From an uncultured Pseudomonas sp. (lineage in GTDB: Bacteria > Pseudomonadota > Gammaproteobacteria > Pseudomonadales > Pseudomonadaceae), in assembly GCF_913774235.1 (NCBI RefSeq), contig NZ_CAJYDW010000005.1, forward strand, positions 62,001 to 126,000: DNA of 64,000 bases, in the 5' to 3' direction. The position numbers and the translations under genes were made by a program. Of the stretch, positions 1 through 8,214 are shown piece after piece. A model generated the notes under the pieces. That model saw only the letters and a list, made by a program, of their open reading frames with translations, made no database searches and was not told where the DNA came from. Position 1 is the first letter of the stretch; each line of letters opens with the position of its first letter.

Positions 1-78
1 AAAACGTTTGACGGGCAGTTGGTACTGTAGAGCTTTTAGGATCAGCACAAAGACTAGCGGCCACCTGTCCTTCGGGCC

Positions 79-774
79 CTAAAGCATACTTGAACCTTGT
101 GCCTTTAATAGCTCACCAATTATGGGTACCGGAGTCATGAGGTGCTGGCGCATCATCTCGCTCGCCCGTATGGCGTCGCGGGCGAGGATAACCTCGACCA
201 GCGCGCTGTGTTCCTGGCGCTTCAAAGCCAATGCCTCATCAGAAAAAACCGTCTGCGTCAGCCAGAGATGGCGATAACGCTCGGCTTGGTCGAACAGATA
301 GCTACGTGCTTGTAGCAACTGTTTGGACCCGCAGCCTGTGGCAATCGCCGTATGGAAAGCCTTGTGCCGCTCGTCCCACAGGTTGAGTCGCTGCTCGGGC
401 GTTTTCACATCGACCACTTTGGCAAGTGTATGGGCACTGGACAGCACGGCCGCTTCCCAGGCGTCGTCACCACGGGCGATAGCCAGGGTAACGATCATCG
501 CCTCCAGGTGAGCTCGGGCGTCGTAGATGTCGTTCAGCTCAGCTACCGACATGGAGGCGACGCGATAGCCCTTCTGGCTAATTGCCACCACCAGGCGCTC
601 GGCAACCAGCTGTGACAAGGCTTCCCGTAACGGTCCGACGCCGAGCTCGTAGCGCTCCTTGAGCGTACTCATCAGCAGCTTTTCACCCGGCTTGAAGAGG
701 CCTCGAATGATGTCTTGCTTCAGCCAAGCGTAGCCATTGAGGGAAGAGTTCTGTCGAGGGTTGAGCGCTTCCAA
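79..774 (-). CDS. csiR: GntR-family (FadR/FCD) regulator, CsiR/GlaR-like
   Basis: 231 aa. An N-terminal winged helix-turn-helix (about residues 10-75, recognition region around GVGPLREALSQL) is followed by an all-helical FCD ligand domain (about 80-215) with histidines at the usual metal-site positions (for example in DERHKAFH). It is divergent from csiD across a 194-bp intergenic region holding a perfect inverted repeat. In E. coli, CsiR/GlaR represses csiD-lhgO-gabDTP and is relieved by glutarate; I infer the same role here from position and family. Ligand not proven. Confidence 0.85.
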   Translation of the reverse strand: MEALNPRQNSSLNGYAWLKQDIIRGLFKPGEKLLMSTLKERYELGVGPLREALSQLVAERLVVAISQKGYRVASMSVAELNDIYDARAHLEAMIVTLAIARGDDAWEAAVLSSAHTLAKVVDVKTPEQRLNLWDERHKAFHTAIATGCGSKQLLQARSYLFDQAERYRHLWLTQTVFSDEALALKRQEHSALVEVILARDAIRASEMMRQHLMTPVPIIGELLKAQGSSML

Positions 775-862
775 ATGTCTGCTCCTGAGGATCTATCGAC
801 GGATGATAGCAAAGCCTCACGCAACCCTTAATGCTCGGCGGAGATACAATTTATACAAAAAT

Positions 863-882
863 AAAAAATGTAGACATTTTTT
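863..882. promoter_or_regulatory. Candidate CsiR operator between csiR and csiD
   Basis: Perfect inverted repeat AAAAAATGT-AG-ACATTTTTT (9-bp arms, 2-bp spacer) in an AT-rich stretch of the divergent intergenic region, about 87 bp upstream of the csiD start. It contains ATGT-N5-TTTT on both strands, which as I recall resembles the half-site described for E. coli GlaR/CsiR. Position and symmetry fit a GntR operator; binding is inferred. Confidence 0.55.
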
Positions 883-968
883 CATTTTGGCGATAATCTT
901 GATCCTGCTGATGGGAAATGGTCCCTAACCCAACGGCATCCCCCTTCTCTTTGCATAAGGACAAGACC

Positions 969-1946
969 ATGAACGCCTTCACTCCGATCGAAGACCTTGT
1001 GATGCCGATGCCACTGGAAACCCGCGGCTACACCCTCGCCGCCTCGGCACAGTCGCCCCGGCTGCTGGAGTTGACCTTCGCTAAGGAAACCGTGACTGCC
1101 TTCGTAGAGGCTGTCGCGCAGTGGCCGGTACAGGCGCTGGAATACAAGTCCTTACTACGCTTCCGCGTAGGCGAGATCCTGGATGACCTCTGCGCCAGCA
1201 CCCTGCGTCCAGTGCTACTTAATACGCTGCTCAGTCGGTACAGCGGCGGCATGTTGATCAAGCCACTGGGCCTGGATGACGTCGCCCAAGCAGATGACAT
1301 GGTCAAGTTCGCGACCGCCTGCGCTCATCTGGTAGGCCGCTCCAACTACGACGCCATGAGCGGCCAGTTCTATGCCCGCTTCGCCGTGGTAAACACGGAC
1401 AATTCCGACAGCTACCTGCGGCAACCGCACCGGGTGATGGAGCTGCACAACGACGGCACCTTCGTCGATCAGATCACCGACTATGTGCTGATGATGAAAA
1501 TCGATGAGCGCAACATGGAGGGTGGCAACTCGCTGCTGCTACACCTCGATGATTGGGAGCAGTGCGAGGAATTCTTCCAGCATCCCATGGCGCGTCGCGT
1601 CATGCGCTGGACCGCCCCGCCGAGCAAGAAGGTGACCGAAGACGTCTTTCACTCGGTTTTCGACACCGATGCAGAAGGTCGGCCTACCCTGCGCTACATC
1701 GATCAGTTCGTCCAACCGGCCAATTTCGAGGAAGGCATCTGGCTGAATGCGCTGTCGGAATCTCTAGAAGGTAGCGAGCGCAAGCTGTCCATACCGGTAC
1801 CGGTCGGCAGCCTGCTGCTGATCAACAATCTCTTCTGGCTGCACGGTCGGGATCGCTTTACCCCGCACGAGGGCCTCCGCCGTGAGCTGATGCGTCAGCG
1901 CGGCTATGTCTCCTATCCGAAAGTCGCCTATCAGCGCGGTCAGTAA
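969..1946 (+). CDS. csiD: Glutarate 2-hydroxylase CsiD/GlaH (Fe(II)/2-oxoglutarate dioxygenase)
   Basis: 325 aa, the length of E. coli CsiD. Converts glutarate to L-2-hydroxyglutarate using 2-oxoglutarate and O2. The iron-binding facial triad is visible: H160 and D162 in ELHNDGTF, and H292 in [10 protein letters not shown] chose ATG 969 because TAAGGA sits 7 nt upstream; an upstream in-frame ATG at 918 would add 17 residues without homology. First gene of csiD-lhgO-gabD, with the candidate CsiR operator upstream. Confidence 0.93.
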   Translation: MNAFTPIEDLVMPMPLETRGYTLAASAQSPRLLELTFAKETVTAFVEAVAQWPVQALEYKSLLRFRVGEILDDLCASTLRPVLLNTLLSRYSGGMLIKPLGLDDVAQADDMVKFATACAHLVGRSNYDAMSGQFYARFAVVNTDNSDSYLRQPHRVMELHNDGTFVDQITDYVLMMKIDERNMEGGNSLLLHLDDWEQCEEFFQHPMARRVMRWTAPPSKKVTEDVFHSVFDTDAEGRPTLRYIDQFVQPANFEEGIWLNALSESLEGSERKLSIPVPVGSLLLINNLFWLHGRDRFTPHEGLRRELMRQRGYVSYPKVAYQRGQ

Positions 1947-2016
1947 GGGACGCTGCGGGAAGCAGCCGTTTCCCGCGGTACTCAATTCAAGGCAATCAGG
2001 TGCGCGAGGTGACCCT

Positions 2017-3267
2017 GTGCACGATTTCGTAATCATCGGCGGTGGCATCGTGGGGATGTCCACGGCCATGCAGCTGATCCAGGTATACCCGGACGCTCGC
2101 ATACTGCTGCTGGAAAAGGAGTCCGGTCCGGCTCAGCATCAAACCGGTCATAACAGCGGAGTCATCCATGCGGGGGTGTACTACACCCCCGGCAGCCTCA
2201 AGGCGCGCTTCTGCTTGGAGGGCAACCGGGCCACAAAGGCGTTTTGCCTGAAACAGGGCATTCGTTTCGATGAATGCGGCAAGCTCCTGGTCGCTACCAA
2301 CGACCTGGAAATGGCGCGCATGAAGGCGCTATGGGAGCGTACCGCGGCCAATGGCCTGGAGCGTCACTGGGTTTCGGCGGCCGAATTGCGCGAGCGGGAA
2401 CCCAATATCGTGGGGGAGGGGGGGATCTTCGTCCCCTCCAGTGCTATCGTGAACTACGCCGAAGTGACCGCCGCCATGGGCCGCGCCTTCATCGCAGCCG
2501 GTGGCGAAATTCGCTTCAACTCGGAGGTAGTGGGCCTTGAAGAACGTGCAAGCGAGGTCGTGATCCGGACACGTCAGGCTGAAATCCAAAGTCGCTACCT
2601 GATCACCTGCTCTGGGTTGATGGCGGATCGCGTGGTGCGGATGCTGGGACTCACGCCTGACTTCGTGATCTGCCCCTTCCGCGGCGAATACTATTTGCTG
2701 CCCCAGCAGCATAACCAGATCGTCAATCACTTGATCTATCCCATTCCGGATCCGGCTATGCCTTTCCTTGGGGTTCATTTGACCCGGATGATCGATGGTA
2801 GCGTGACGGTAGGTCCCAATGCCGTACTGGCACTCAAGCGGGAAGGCTATCGCAAGCGAGATGTGTCAGGGCGCGACCTCTGGGAAACGCTGACCTGCCC
2901 AGGTGTGCTCAAGGTCTTGGCGAAAAATCTGCGCCCTGGCCTGATCGAGATGAAGAATTCGCTGTTCAAGGGCGGCTATCTCAAGCAGGTGCAGAAATAT
3001 TGCCCAAGCCTGACCACACAGGACCTCAAACCTTATCCAGCCGGGGTGAGAGCTCAAGCCGTCTCTCGTCAAGGCAAGCTCATCGACGACTTTCTGTTCG
3101 TCAAAACGCCCCGCAGCATCAACGTGTGCAATGCCCCTTCGCCCGCAGCCACGTCAGCCATTCCCATTGGCGGCCATATCGTCGACCAGGTCCGGACGCT
3201 GCTCGGCGACCGGGACGCCGACAGTGGCCGCAGCAAGAGCCCAGTGAATCAACGGGTACACGGCTGA
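2017..3267 (+). CDS. lhgO: L-2-hydroxyglutarate dehydrogenase/oxidase LhgO (FAD)
   Basis: About 416 aa from a GTG start. Oxidises L-2-hydroxyglutarate to 2-oxoglutarate, passing electrons to the quinone pool. The N-terminus FVIIGGGIVGMSTAMQL is the FAD Rossmann motif, followed by the family block TGHNSGVIHAGVYY. GTG 2017 puts the Rossmann strand at residue 3, as in E. coli LhgO, and has GAGGTGA 4 nt upstream. An upstream ATG at 1906 would overlap csiD by 40 bp and add unrelated sequence. It recycles the csiD product. Confidence 0.9.
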   Translation: MHDFVIIGGGIVGMSTAMQLIQVYPDARILLLEKESGPAQHQTGHNSGVIHAGVYYTPGSLKARFCLEGNRATKAFCLKQGIRFDECGKLLVATNDLEMARMKALWERTAANGLERHWVSAAELREREPNIVGEGGIFVPSSAIVNYAEVTAAMGRAFIAAGGEIRFNSEVVGLEERASEVVIRTRQAEIQSRYLITCSGLMADRVVRMLGLTPDFVICPFRGEYYLLPQQHNQIVNHLIYPIPDPAMPFLGVHLTRMIDGSVTVGPNAVLALKREGYRKRDVSGRDLWETLTCPGVLKVLAKNLRPGLIEMKNSLFKGGYLKQVQKYCPSLTTQDLKPYPAGVRAQAVSRQGKLIDDFLFVKTPRSINVCNAPSPAATSAIPIGGHIVDQVRTLLGDRDADSGRSKSPVNQRVHG

Positions 3268-3289
3268 GCCGCCCCGGACAAGTGCAAGG

Positions 3290-4753
3290 ATGAATAGCGT
3301 GCAACTAAAAGATCCCCGCCTGCTTCGTCAGCAGGCCTACCTCGATGGCAACTGGGTCGCGGCCGACAGCGGCCAGACCCTCACTGTGACCAACCCGGCA
3401 AGCGGTGAAATCATCGGTAGCGTACCGAAACTGGGAGCGGTAGAAACCCGCCGTGCCATCCAGGCCGCCGAACGAGCCCTTCCCGGCTGGCGCGCCCTCA
3501 CCGCGAAGGAGCGAGCCCAGCGCCTGCGTCGCTGGTTCGAGCTGATGCTGGAGAACCAGGACGACCTCGCGCTCCTGATGACTTGGGAGCAGGGCAAGCC
3601 ACTGAGTGAGTCACGCGGAGAGATCGCCTATGCGGCGTCCTTCCTGGAATGGTTCGCCGAAGAAGCCAAACGTGTCTATGGCGATGTGATTCCGGGCCAC
3701 CAACCCGACAAGCGTCTGCTGGTCATCAAGCAGCCTATCGGCGTCACCGCAGCCATCACGCCCTGGAACTTCCCTTCGGCCATGATCACCCGCAAGGCTG
3801 GCCCCGCCCTGGCGGCAGGCTGCACCATGGTGCTCAAACCAGCAAGTCAGACGCCCTATTCCGCCCTGGCGTTGGCAGAGCTGGCCGAAAGGGCAGGCAT
3901 TCCGCCCGGAGTGCTCAGCGTCGTGACCGGTTCTGCGGGCGAAGTCGGCAGCGAACTGACCAGTAATCCGCTGGTGCGCAAACTCAGTTTCACGGGCTCC
4001 ACTGAAATCGGCCGTCAGTTGATGGCTGAATGCGCGCAGGACATCAAGAAGGTATCCCTGGAGCTAGGTGGCAACGCGCCTTTCATCGTTTTCGACGACG
4101 CCGATGTGGAGGCTGCCGTCGAGGGAGCATTGATCTCGAAGTTTCGTAACAACGGTCAGACCTGCGTCTGCGCTAACCGCCTGTACGTACAGGCTGGCGT
4201 TTACGACAGCTTTGTGGCTCGACTGGCCCAGGCCGTCGGCTCTCTGGTGCTGGGCGATGGTACCCAGGTAGGCGTCACCACCGGCCCGCTGATCGACAGC
4301 AGGGCTGTGGCCAAGGTCAGCGAGCACATTGCCGACGCCTTGAGTAAGGGGGCTCGTCTGGTAAGCGGTGGCAAGCCTCATGCGCTGGGGGGCACCTTTT
4401 TCCAGCCCACGGTGCTGGCAGATGTTCCCGCTACAGCTCAGGTCGCCCGCGAAGAGACCTTTGGCCCGCTGGCGCCGGTGTTTCGTTTCACCAGCGAAGA
4501 TGAAGTGATTGAAAGAGCCAACGATACCGAGTATGGCTTGGCCGCCTACTTTTACGCTCGCGACCTGAGCCGGGTCTTTCGTGTTGCGGAAGCGCTGGAG
4601 TATGGCATCGTCGGCATCAACACCGGGATCATCTCCACTGAGGTCGCGCCGTTCGGCGGCATCAAGGCCTCCGGTGTCGGCCGCGAAGGCTCCAAGTACG
4701 GTATCGACGACTATCTGGAAATCAAGTATCTCTGCATGGGCCTTGATCGCTAG
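3290..4753 (+). CDS. gabD: NADP-dependent succinate/glutarate semialdehyde dehydrogenase GabD/DavD
   Basis: 487 aa, very similar along its length to E. coli GabD. Catalytic Glu258 (VSLELGGNAPF) and nucleophile Cys292 (NNGQTCVCANR) are present. Oxidises succinate or glutarate semialdehyde to the diacid. It starts 22 bp after lhgO, so it should be co-transcribed. The start is uncertain: ATG 3290 has no Shine-Dalgarno at proper distance, while GTG 3299 has AAGGA 8 nt upstream and gives a protein closer to GabD length. With csiD and lhgO it completes glutarate semialdehyde to 2-oxoglutarate. Confidence 0.92.
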   Translation: MNSVQLKDPRLLRQQAYLDGNWVAADSGQTLTVTNPASGEIIGSVPKLGAVETRRAIQAAERALPGWRALTAKERAQRLRRWFELMLENQDDLALLMTWEQGKPLSESRGEIAYAASFLEWFAEEAKRVYGDVIPGHQPDKRLLVIKQPIGVTAAITPWNFPSAMITRKAGPALAAGCTMVLKPASQTPYSALALAELAERAGIPPGVLSVVTGSAGEVGSELTSNPLVRKLSFTGSTEIGRQLMAECAQDIKKVSLELGGNAPFIVFDDADVEAAVEGALISKFRNNGQTCVCANRLYVQAGVYDSFVARLAQAVGSLVLGDGTQVGVTTGPLIDSRAVAKVSEHIADALSKGARLVSGGKPHALGGTFFQPTVLADVPATAQVAREETFGPLAPVFRFTSEDEVIERANDTEYGLAAYFYARDLSRVFRVAEALEYGIVGINTGIISTEVAPFGGIKASGVGREGSKYGIDDYLEIKYLCMGLDR

Positions 4754-4783
4754 ATCGGAATCGAATCAGAAGAGTGCATCCGC

Positions 4784-4819
4784 GAACCGCTACGGGGCAG
4801 AAATGCTCCCTAGCGGTTC
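4784..4819. terminator. Intergenic hairpin between convergent genes
   Basis: GAACCGCTA (4784-4792) pairs perfectly with TAGCGGTTC (4811-4819), and the next bases also partly pair. It lies in the 104 bp between convergent gabD and the Cache gene. No T-run follows on either strand, so if it terminates it is not a canonical intrinsic terminator. Confidence 0.35.
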
Positions 4820-4857
4820 AGTCGGTTAACTCACAGGACGATACAAAGATCGTTGAT

Positions 4858-5616
4858 TTAGAAAGCCAGACTCTCAGAGCGGGGTATCGCACGCTCGACC
4901 ACGGTCCAGAACGGATTGGCTTCCAGCCCGAGTCGGCAGGAATTCGCTGCCTGACTCTCTTCGTTAAGGGCAACCAGGTCGCCGGCCGACCAGCTCACCG
5001 TATTGGCAGCGAGAACCCGGCCCTCGGCATTCAAGACCAGCGCCTCGTTCTTCATCTTCATTAGGCCCTTGATCAACAACGGCTCGAGAGATTCCAGACA
5101 CACGTCAGCCGCCGCCACTCCGATGAATCTTTCGCGCACGAAGATCGGTACGGAGAAGGCGACAATGTACTCTTCCGTGCCGTAAAGATCGACGAAGGGA
5201 CCCGCTACGCAGGGCTTGCCGGAATGCCGAGCCTGGACATACCAGGGCATGGACTCGTAATCGTAAAAACGCTCGCTGAGGCGATTGAAGTTCAGGTTGA
5301 GCGGGCGAATATCCCCTTCAGCGCCGCGACACCACCACTCCAGATGCATTTCCCGATCGCGTACCTGACCGGGTGCGAAGACGATTCCCGCACCATGCAG
5401 CCGGACGTCCTTGACCGCCAGCAGGCGGAGAACGTCCTGTTGCAACACCGCGAGCTCGTTCGAATCGAGCACCTGTACAGCGCCAGGGCGCTCAGGCCAA
5501 AGCCCGCCGACAGCGACTTCAAGGTTACGTAACCCGGCGAAAACGTTACTGATCGAAACGTTGATTTGCGCAGCAAATTTCAACAGTTCCGGGGCCTGGG
5601 TTGCAGAATCTTTCAT
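4858..5616 (-). CDS. Soluble Cache (PDC) sensor-domain protein
   Basis: 252 aa. Central region (about 30-210) has Cache/PDC features, including the block YDYESMPWYVQARHSGKPCVAGPF and then EEYIVAFSVPIF-RFIGVAAADV, typical of the membrane-distal ligand pocket of dCache sensors. I see no signal peptide, transmembrane helix or output domain, so it looks cytoplasmic. It lies downstream of a GntR regulator on the same strand and divergent from the amine/amino-acid catabolic genes. An accessory sensor or ligand-binding partner of that regulator is inference. Confidence 0.7.
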   Translation of the reverse strand: MKDSATQAPELLKFAAQINVSISNVFAGLRNLEVAVGGLWPERPGAVQVLDSNELAVLQQDVLRLLAVKDVRLHGAGIVFAPGQVRDREMHLEWWCRGAEGDIRPLNLNFNRLSERFYDYESMPWYVQARHSGKPCVAGPFVDLYGTEEYIVAFSVPIFVRERFIGVAAADVCLESLEPLLIKGLMKMKNEALVLNAEGRVLAANTVSWSAGDLVALNEESQAANSCRLGLEANPFWTVVERAIPRSESLAF

Positions 5617-5705
5617 ATCGAACTCCTCAACTCGTTATCCCCCTCACCTTCAGTGAGTGAGATAGAGGCTATCTCGCTTCTGCGAAGCAAGTTCCGCTCC
5701 AACAA

Positions 5706-6434
5706 TCAGTCGGCGGCCATGACCTCAAGCTTCAGAGCGGTCAGCCTGCGCAGTTCTCGACTGACATGTGCCTGAGCGAGGGCTCCGGCAAGGTTGGCGT
5801 CGTTGCTGACTATGGCTTCGAGAATCGCCTGATGCTCAACCCGCATCGCTGCGATATCCGGCTGGCCGCGATAGGGCAGCCACAGCAACTCACCCAGCTC
5901 GGCCTGTAGCCGTACCTCGTTATGGGTCAGCCGAACCGATTGGGCGGCTACCGCGATCTCGATGTGAAAGCGTGCATCCAGTTGTCGCTGCCGCTTCACG
6001 TCCACCTCCACGGCGAACTCCGCCAACAGCCGCGCTAGGCGCCGATGCTGATCGGCTCCTGCGCGTTTGGCTGCCAACTGAGCGGCCGCGCCGGATATCG
6101 CCACGTGCTCGTCGGCATGATCTCGCAGCTCCAGCGCCGTCAGCCGCTCCAGACGAGCGAAGAGTTCTGCGTCCGCTATCGCCGGACGCGCACGCACGAA
6201 ACTCCCGCCGCCGCGTCCGCGGCGAGTTTCGATGATGCCCTGAGAACGTAGGTTGGCTAGCGCATCCCTCAAGGTGACCGGAGCGACGCCCAGTTGTGCG
6301 GCCAGGGTTGTCTCGTTTGGCAACTGCTCGCCCTCGGCCAGAAGACCCACCTCCACCATCTCGATCAAATGGCGAGTGACAGCCTCCGTTTTGCCCTCTT
6401 GGTTGAGGCGTATCAAGCTCGAAAACTGACTCAT
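5706..6434 (-). CDS. GntR-family (FadR/FCD) transcriptional regulator
   Basis: 242 aa. Winged HTH at about 15-80 (LPNETTLAAQLGVAPVTLRDAL; GRGGGSFV is the wing) and an FCD helical domain at about 95-230 with His residues placed for a metal site (DARFHIEI, RVEHQAIL). Divergent from the aldehyde dehydrogenase at 6666 and upstream of the Cache gene. Most likely the local repressor of the 6666-11659 catabolic operon, sensing its substrate; ligand unknown. Shares only the fold with the csiR-like protein at 79-774. Confidence 0.82.
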   Translation of the reverse strand: MSQFSSLIRLNQEGKTEAVTRHLIEMVEVGLLAEGEQLPNETTLAAQLGVAPVTLRDALANLRSQGIIETRRGRGGGSFVRARPAIADAELFARLERLTALELRDHADEHVAISGAAAQLAAKRAGADQHRRLARLLAEFAVEVDVKRQRQLDARFHIEIAVAAQSVRLTHNEVRLQAELGELLWLPYRGQPDIAAMRVEHQAILEAIVSNDANLAGALAQAHVSRELRRLTALKLEVMAAD

Positions 6435-6665
6435 GAACCCCTCTGCTTACGATTTTCCAGACATGGCAGTGAGCTGCACCGAAAAGGTTGCCAAACCATA
6501 TTTTATATTCTGATCACGTCATTTTCGCAGGCTCCGTTAGGCAAAATCGACCTAAAAATCGGCAGTTTTTTCATTTTCAGGACCATGAGTAAGCTTCTCA
6601 GGCTCTTAAAGATATGGTTCCATATGTTTAAGCGAGTGCCCACGTTATTCATAGGAGAACCTGTT
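6435..6665. promoter_or_regulatory. Divergent promoter region, GntR gene / aldehyde dehydrogenase
   Basis: 231 bp, AT-richer than its surroundings, between the two divergent genes. It must hold promoters for both directions. The 12-mer TTTTTTCATTTT (6566-6577) also occurs next to the csiR/csiD palindrome (877-888). AGGAGAA at 6653-6659 is the ribosome binding site for the gene at 6666. No convincing -35/-10 pair could be fixed by eye. Confidence 0.45.
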
Positions 6666-8159
6666 ATGAGCCTGCAGACACGCGCCGATTGGGAAGCAAA
6701 AGCCAAGAGCCTGAACATCGAAGGGCGGGCCTTCATCAATGGTCAATACGTGCCCGCCGTAGAGGGCGGCAGCTTCCCCTGCCATAGCCCCATAGACGGC
6801 CGTCAGCTGGCCGAGGTCGCCAGCTGTGCCTTGGCCGACGCCAACCTGGCCGTAGCCAATGCTCGTGCCGTTTTCAATGCCGGCACCTGGTCGAAGTGCC
6901 CTCCGGCCGAGCGCAAGGCTACTCTGCTGCGTTTCGCCAACCTGCTGGAGGAGCACCAGGAAGAGCTGGCATTGCTGGATACCCTGGACATGGGCAAACC
7001 CATCGGTGACAGCCTGGCGGTGGATCTGCCGGGCTCGATCGATGCGATTCGCTGGAGCGCGGAAGCGATCGATAAGGTCTACGATGAAGTCGCCCCCACG
7101 GCCCCCGACCAACTTGGACTCGTCACCCGCGAGCCGGTCGGAGTGGTAGCCGCCATCGTGCCCTGGAACTTCCCACTGATGATGGCCGCGTGGAAGCTCG
7201 GGCCGGCACTGGCGACGGGGAACTCGGTCATCCTCAAGCCATCGGAGCGCTCGCCGTTGAGCGCTATCAGAATCGCTGACCTGGCGATCCAGGCTGGTCT
7301 GCCTGCTGGTGTACTAAACGTATTGCCCGGCTATGGACATACCGTAGGCGAGGCCCTGGCTCTGCACATGGATGTGGACACTGTGGTTTTCACCGGCTCG
7401 ACCAAGATCGCCAAGCATCTGTTGACCTGCTCGGGTCGGTCGAACATGAAGCGTGTCTGGCTCGAAGCGGGCGGCAAGAGTCCCAACATCGTTTTCGCCG
7501 ATGCCCCTGATCTGCATGCTGCCGCCGAAGCGGCCGCCGGTGCCATCGCCTTTAACCAGGGTGAAGTCTGCACCGCCGGATCACGCCTGTTGGTGGAGAC
7601 GAGCATCAAGAGCGAATTTTTGCCCTTGGTTGCAGCGGCGCTGGAAGCCTGGAAACCAGGCAACCCACTCGACCCGGGGACCAATGTCGGAGCGGTGGTG
7701 GACTCCCGTCATCTTGAGCAAGTGCTGGGCTACATCGAGTCGGGTAAGGCCGAAGGCGCCCAGGTCCTCACTGGTGGCGTGCGCGTGCTGGAAGAAACCG
7801 GCGGCGTCTACGTTGCGCCCACGCTCTTCGCCGGGGTGAACAACGCCATGCGCATTGCCCAGGAAGAAATCTTCGGTCCGGTGCTGTCGGTCATTGAATT
7901 CGACACCCCGGCAGAGGCCATCGCAATCGCCAACGACACCCCCTACGGACTGGCGGCCGCACTCTGGACGCGTGATATCAGCAAGGCACACCAAACCGCG
8001 AAGGCCTTGAGGGCCGGTAGCGTCTGGGTCAATCAGTACGACGGCGGAGACATGACTGCGCCCTTCGGCGGCTTCAAGCAGTCCGGCAACGGTCGCGACA
8101 AATCGCTGCATGCCTTCGACAAATACACGGAAATCAAGGCGACTTGGATCAAGCTCTGA
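6666..8159 (+). CDS. Aldehyde dehydrogenase, PuuC/KauB-like
   Basis: 497 aa NAD(P)-dependent aldehyde dehydrogenase. Catalytic Glu267 (VWLEAGGKSPN) and Cys302 (NQGEVCTAGSR) are present, as are the cofactor motif VPWNFP and FTGST. Sequence resembles PuuC (gamma-glutamyl-aminobutyraldehyde dehydrogenase) and pseudomonad KauB more than GabD. ATG 6666 is preceded by AGGAGAA at good spacing; an in-frame ATG far upstream (6294) would run through the regulator gene and promoter and is rejected. Expected to oxidise the omega-amino aldehyde or semialdehyde made by the aminotransferase at 10283. Confidence 0.88.
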   Translation: MSLQTRADWEAKAKSLNIEGRAFINGQYVPAVEGGSFPCHSPIDGRQLAEVASCALADANLAVANARAVFNAGTWSKCPPAERKATLLRFANLLEEHQEELALLDTLDMGKPIGDSLAVDLPGSIDAIRWSAEAIDKVYDEVAPTAPDQLGLVTREPVGVVAAIVPWNFPLMMAAWKLGPALATGNSVILKPSERSPLSAIRIADLAIQAGLPAGVLNVLPGYGHTVGEALALHMDVDTVVFTGSTKIAKHLLTCSGRSNMKRVWLEAGGKSPNIVFADAPDLHAAAEAAAGAIAFNQGEVCTAGSRLLVETSIKSEFLPLVAAALEAWKPGNPLDPGTNVGAVVDSRHLEQVLGYIESGKAEGAQVLTGGVRVLEETGGVYVAPTLFAGVNNAMRIAQEEIFGPVLSVIEFDTPAEAIAIANDTPYGLAAALWTRDISKAHQTAKALRAGSVWVNQYDGGDMTAPFGGFKQSGNGRDKSLHAFDKYTEIKATWIKL

Positions 8160-8214
8160 TCCCGCTGCACTGCCGCACTGAACAATCAATAAAGTAAAGG
8201 ATTGAAGGCTCGCA

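Noticed and set aside
6294-6665. N-terminal extension of the aldehyde dehydrogenase to an upstream ATG
   Set aside because: It would run antisense through the GntR gene and the promoter; the homologous protein begins at 6666 behind a good ribosome site.
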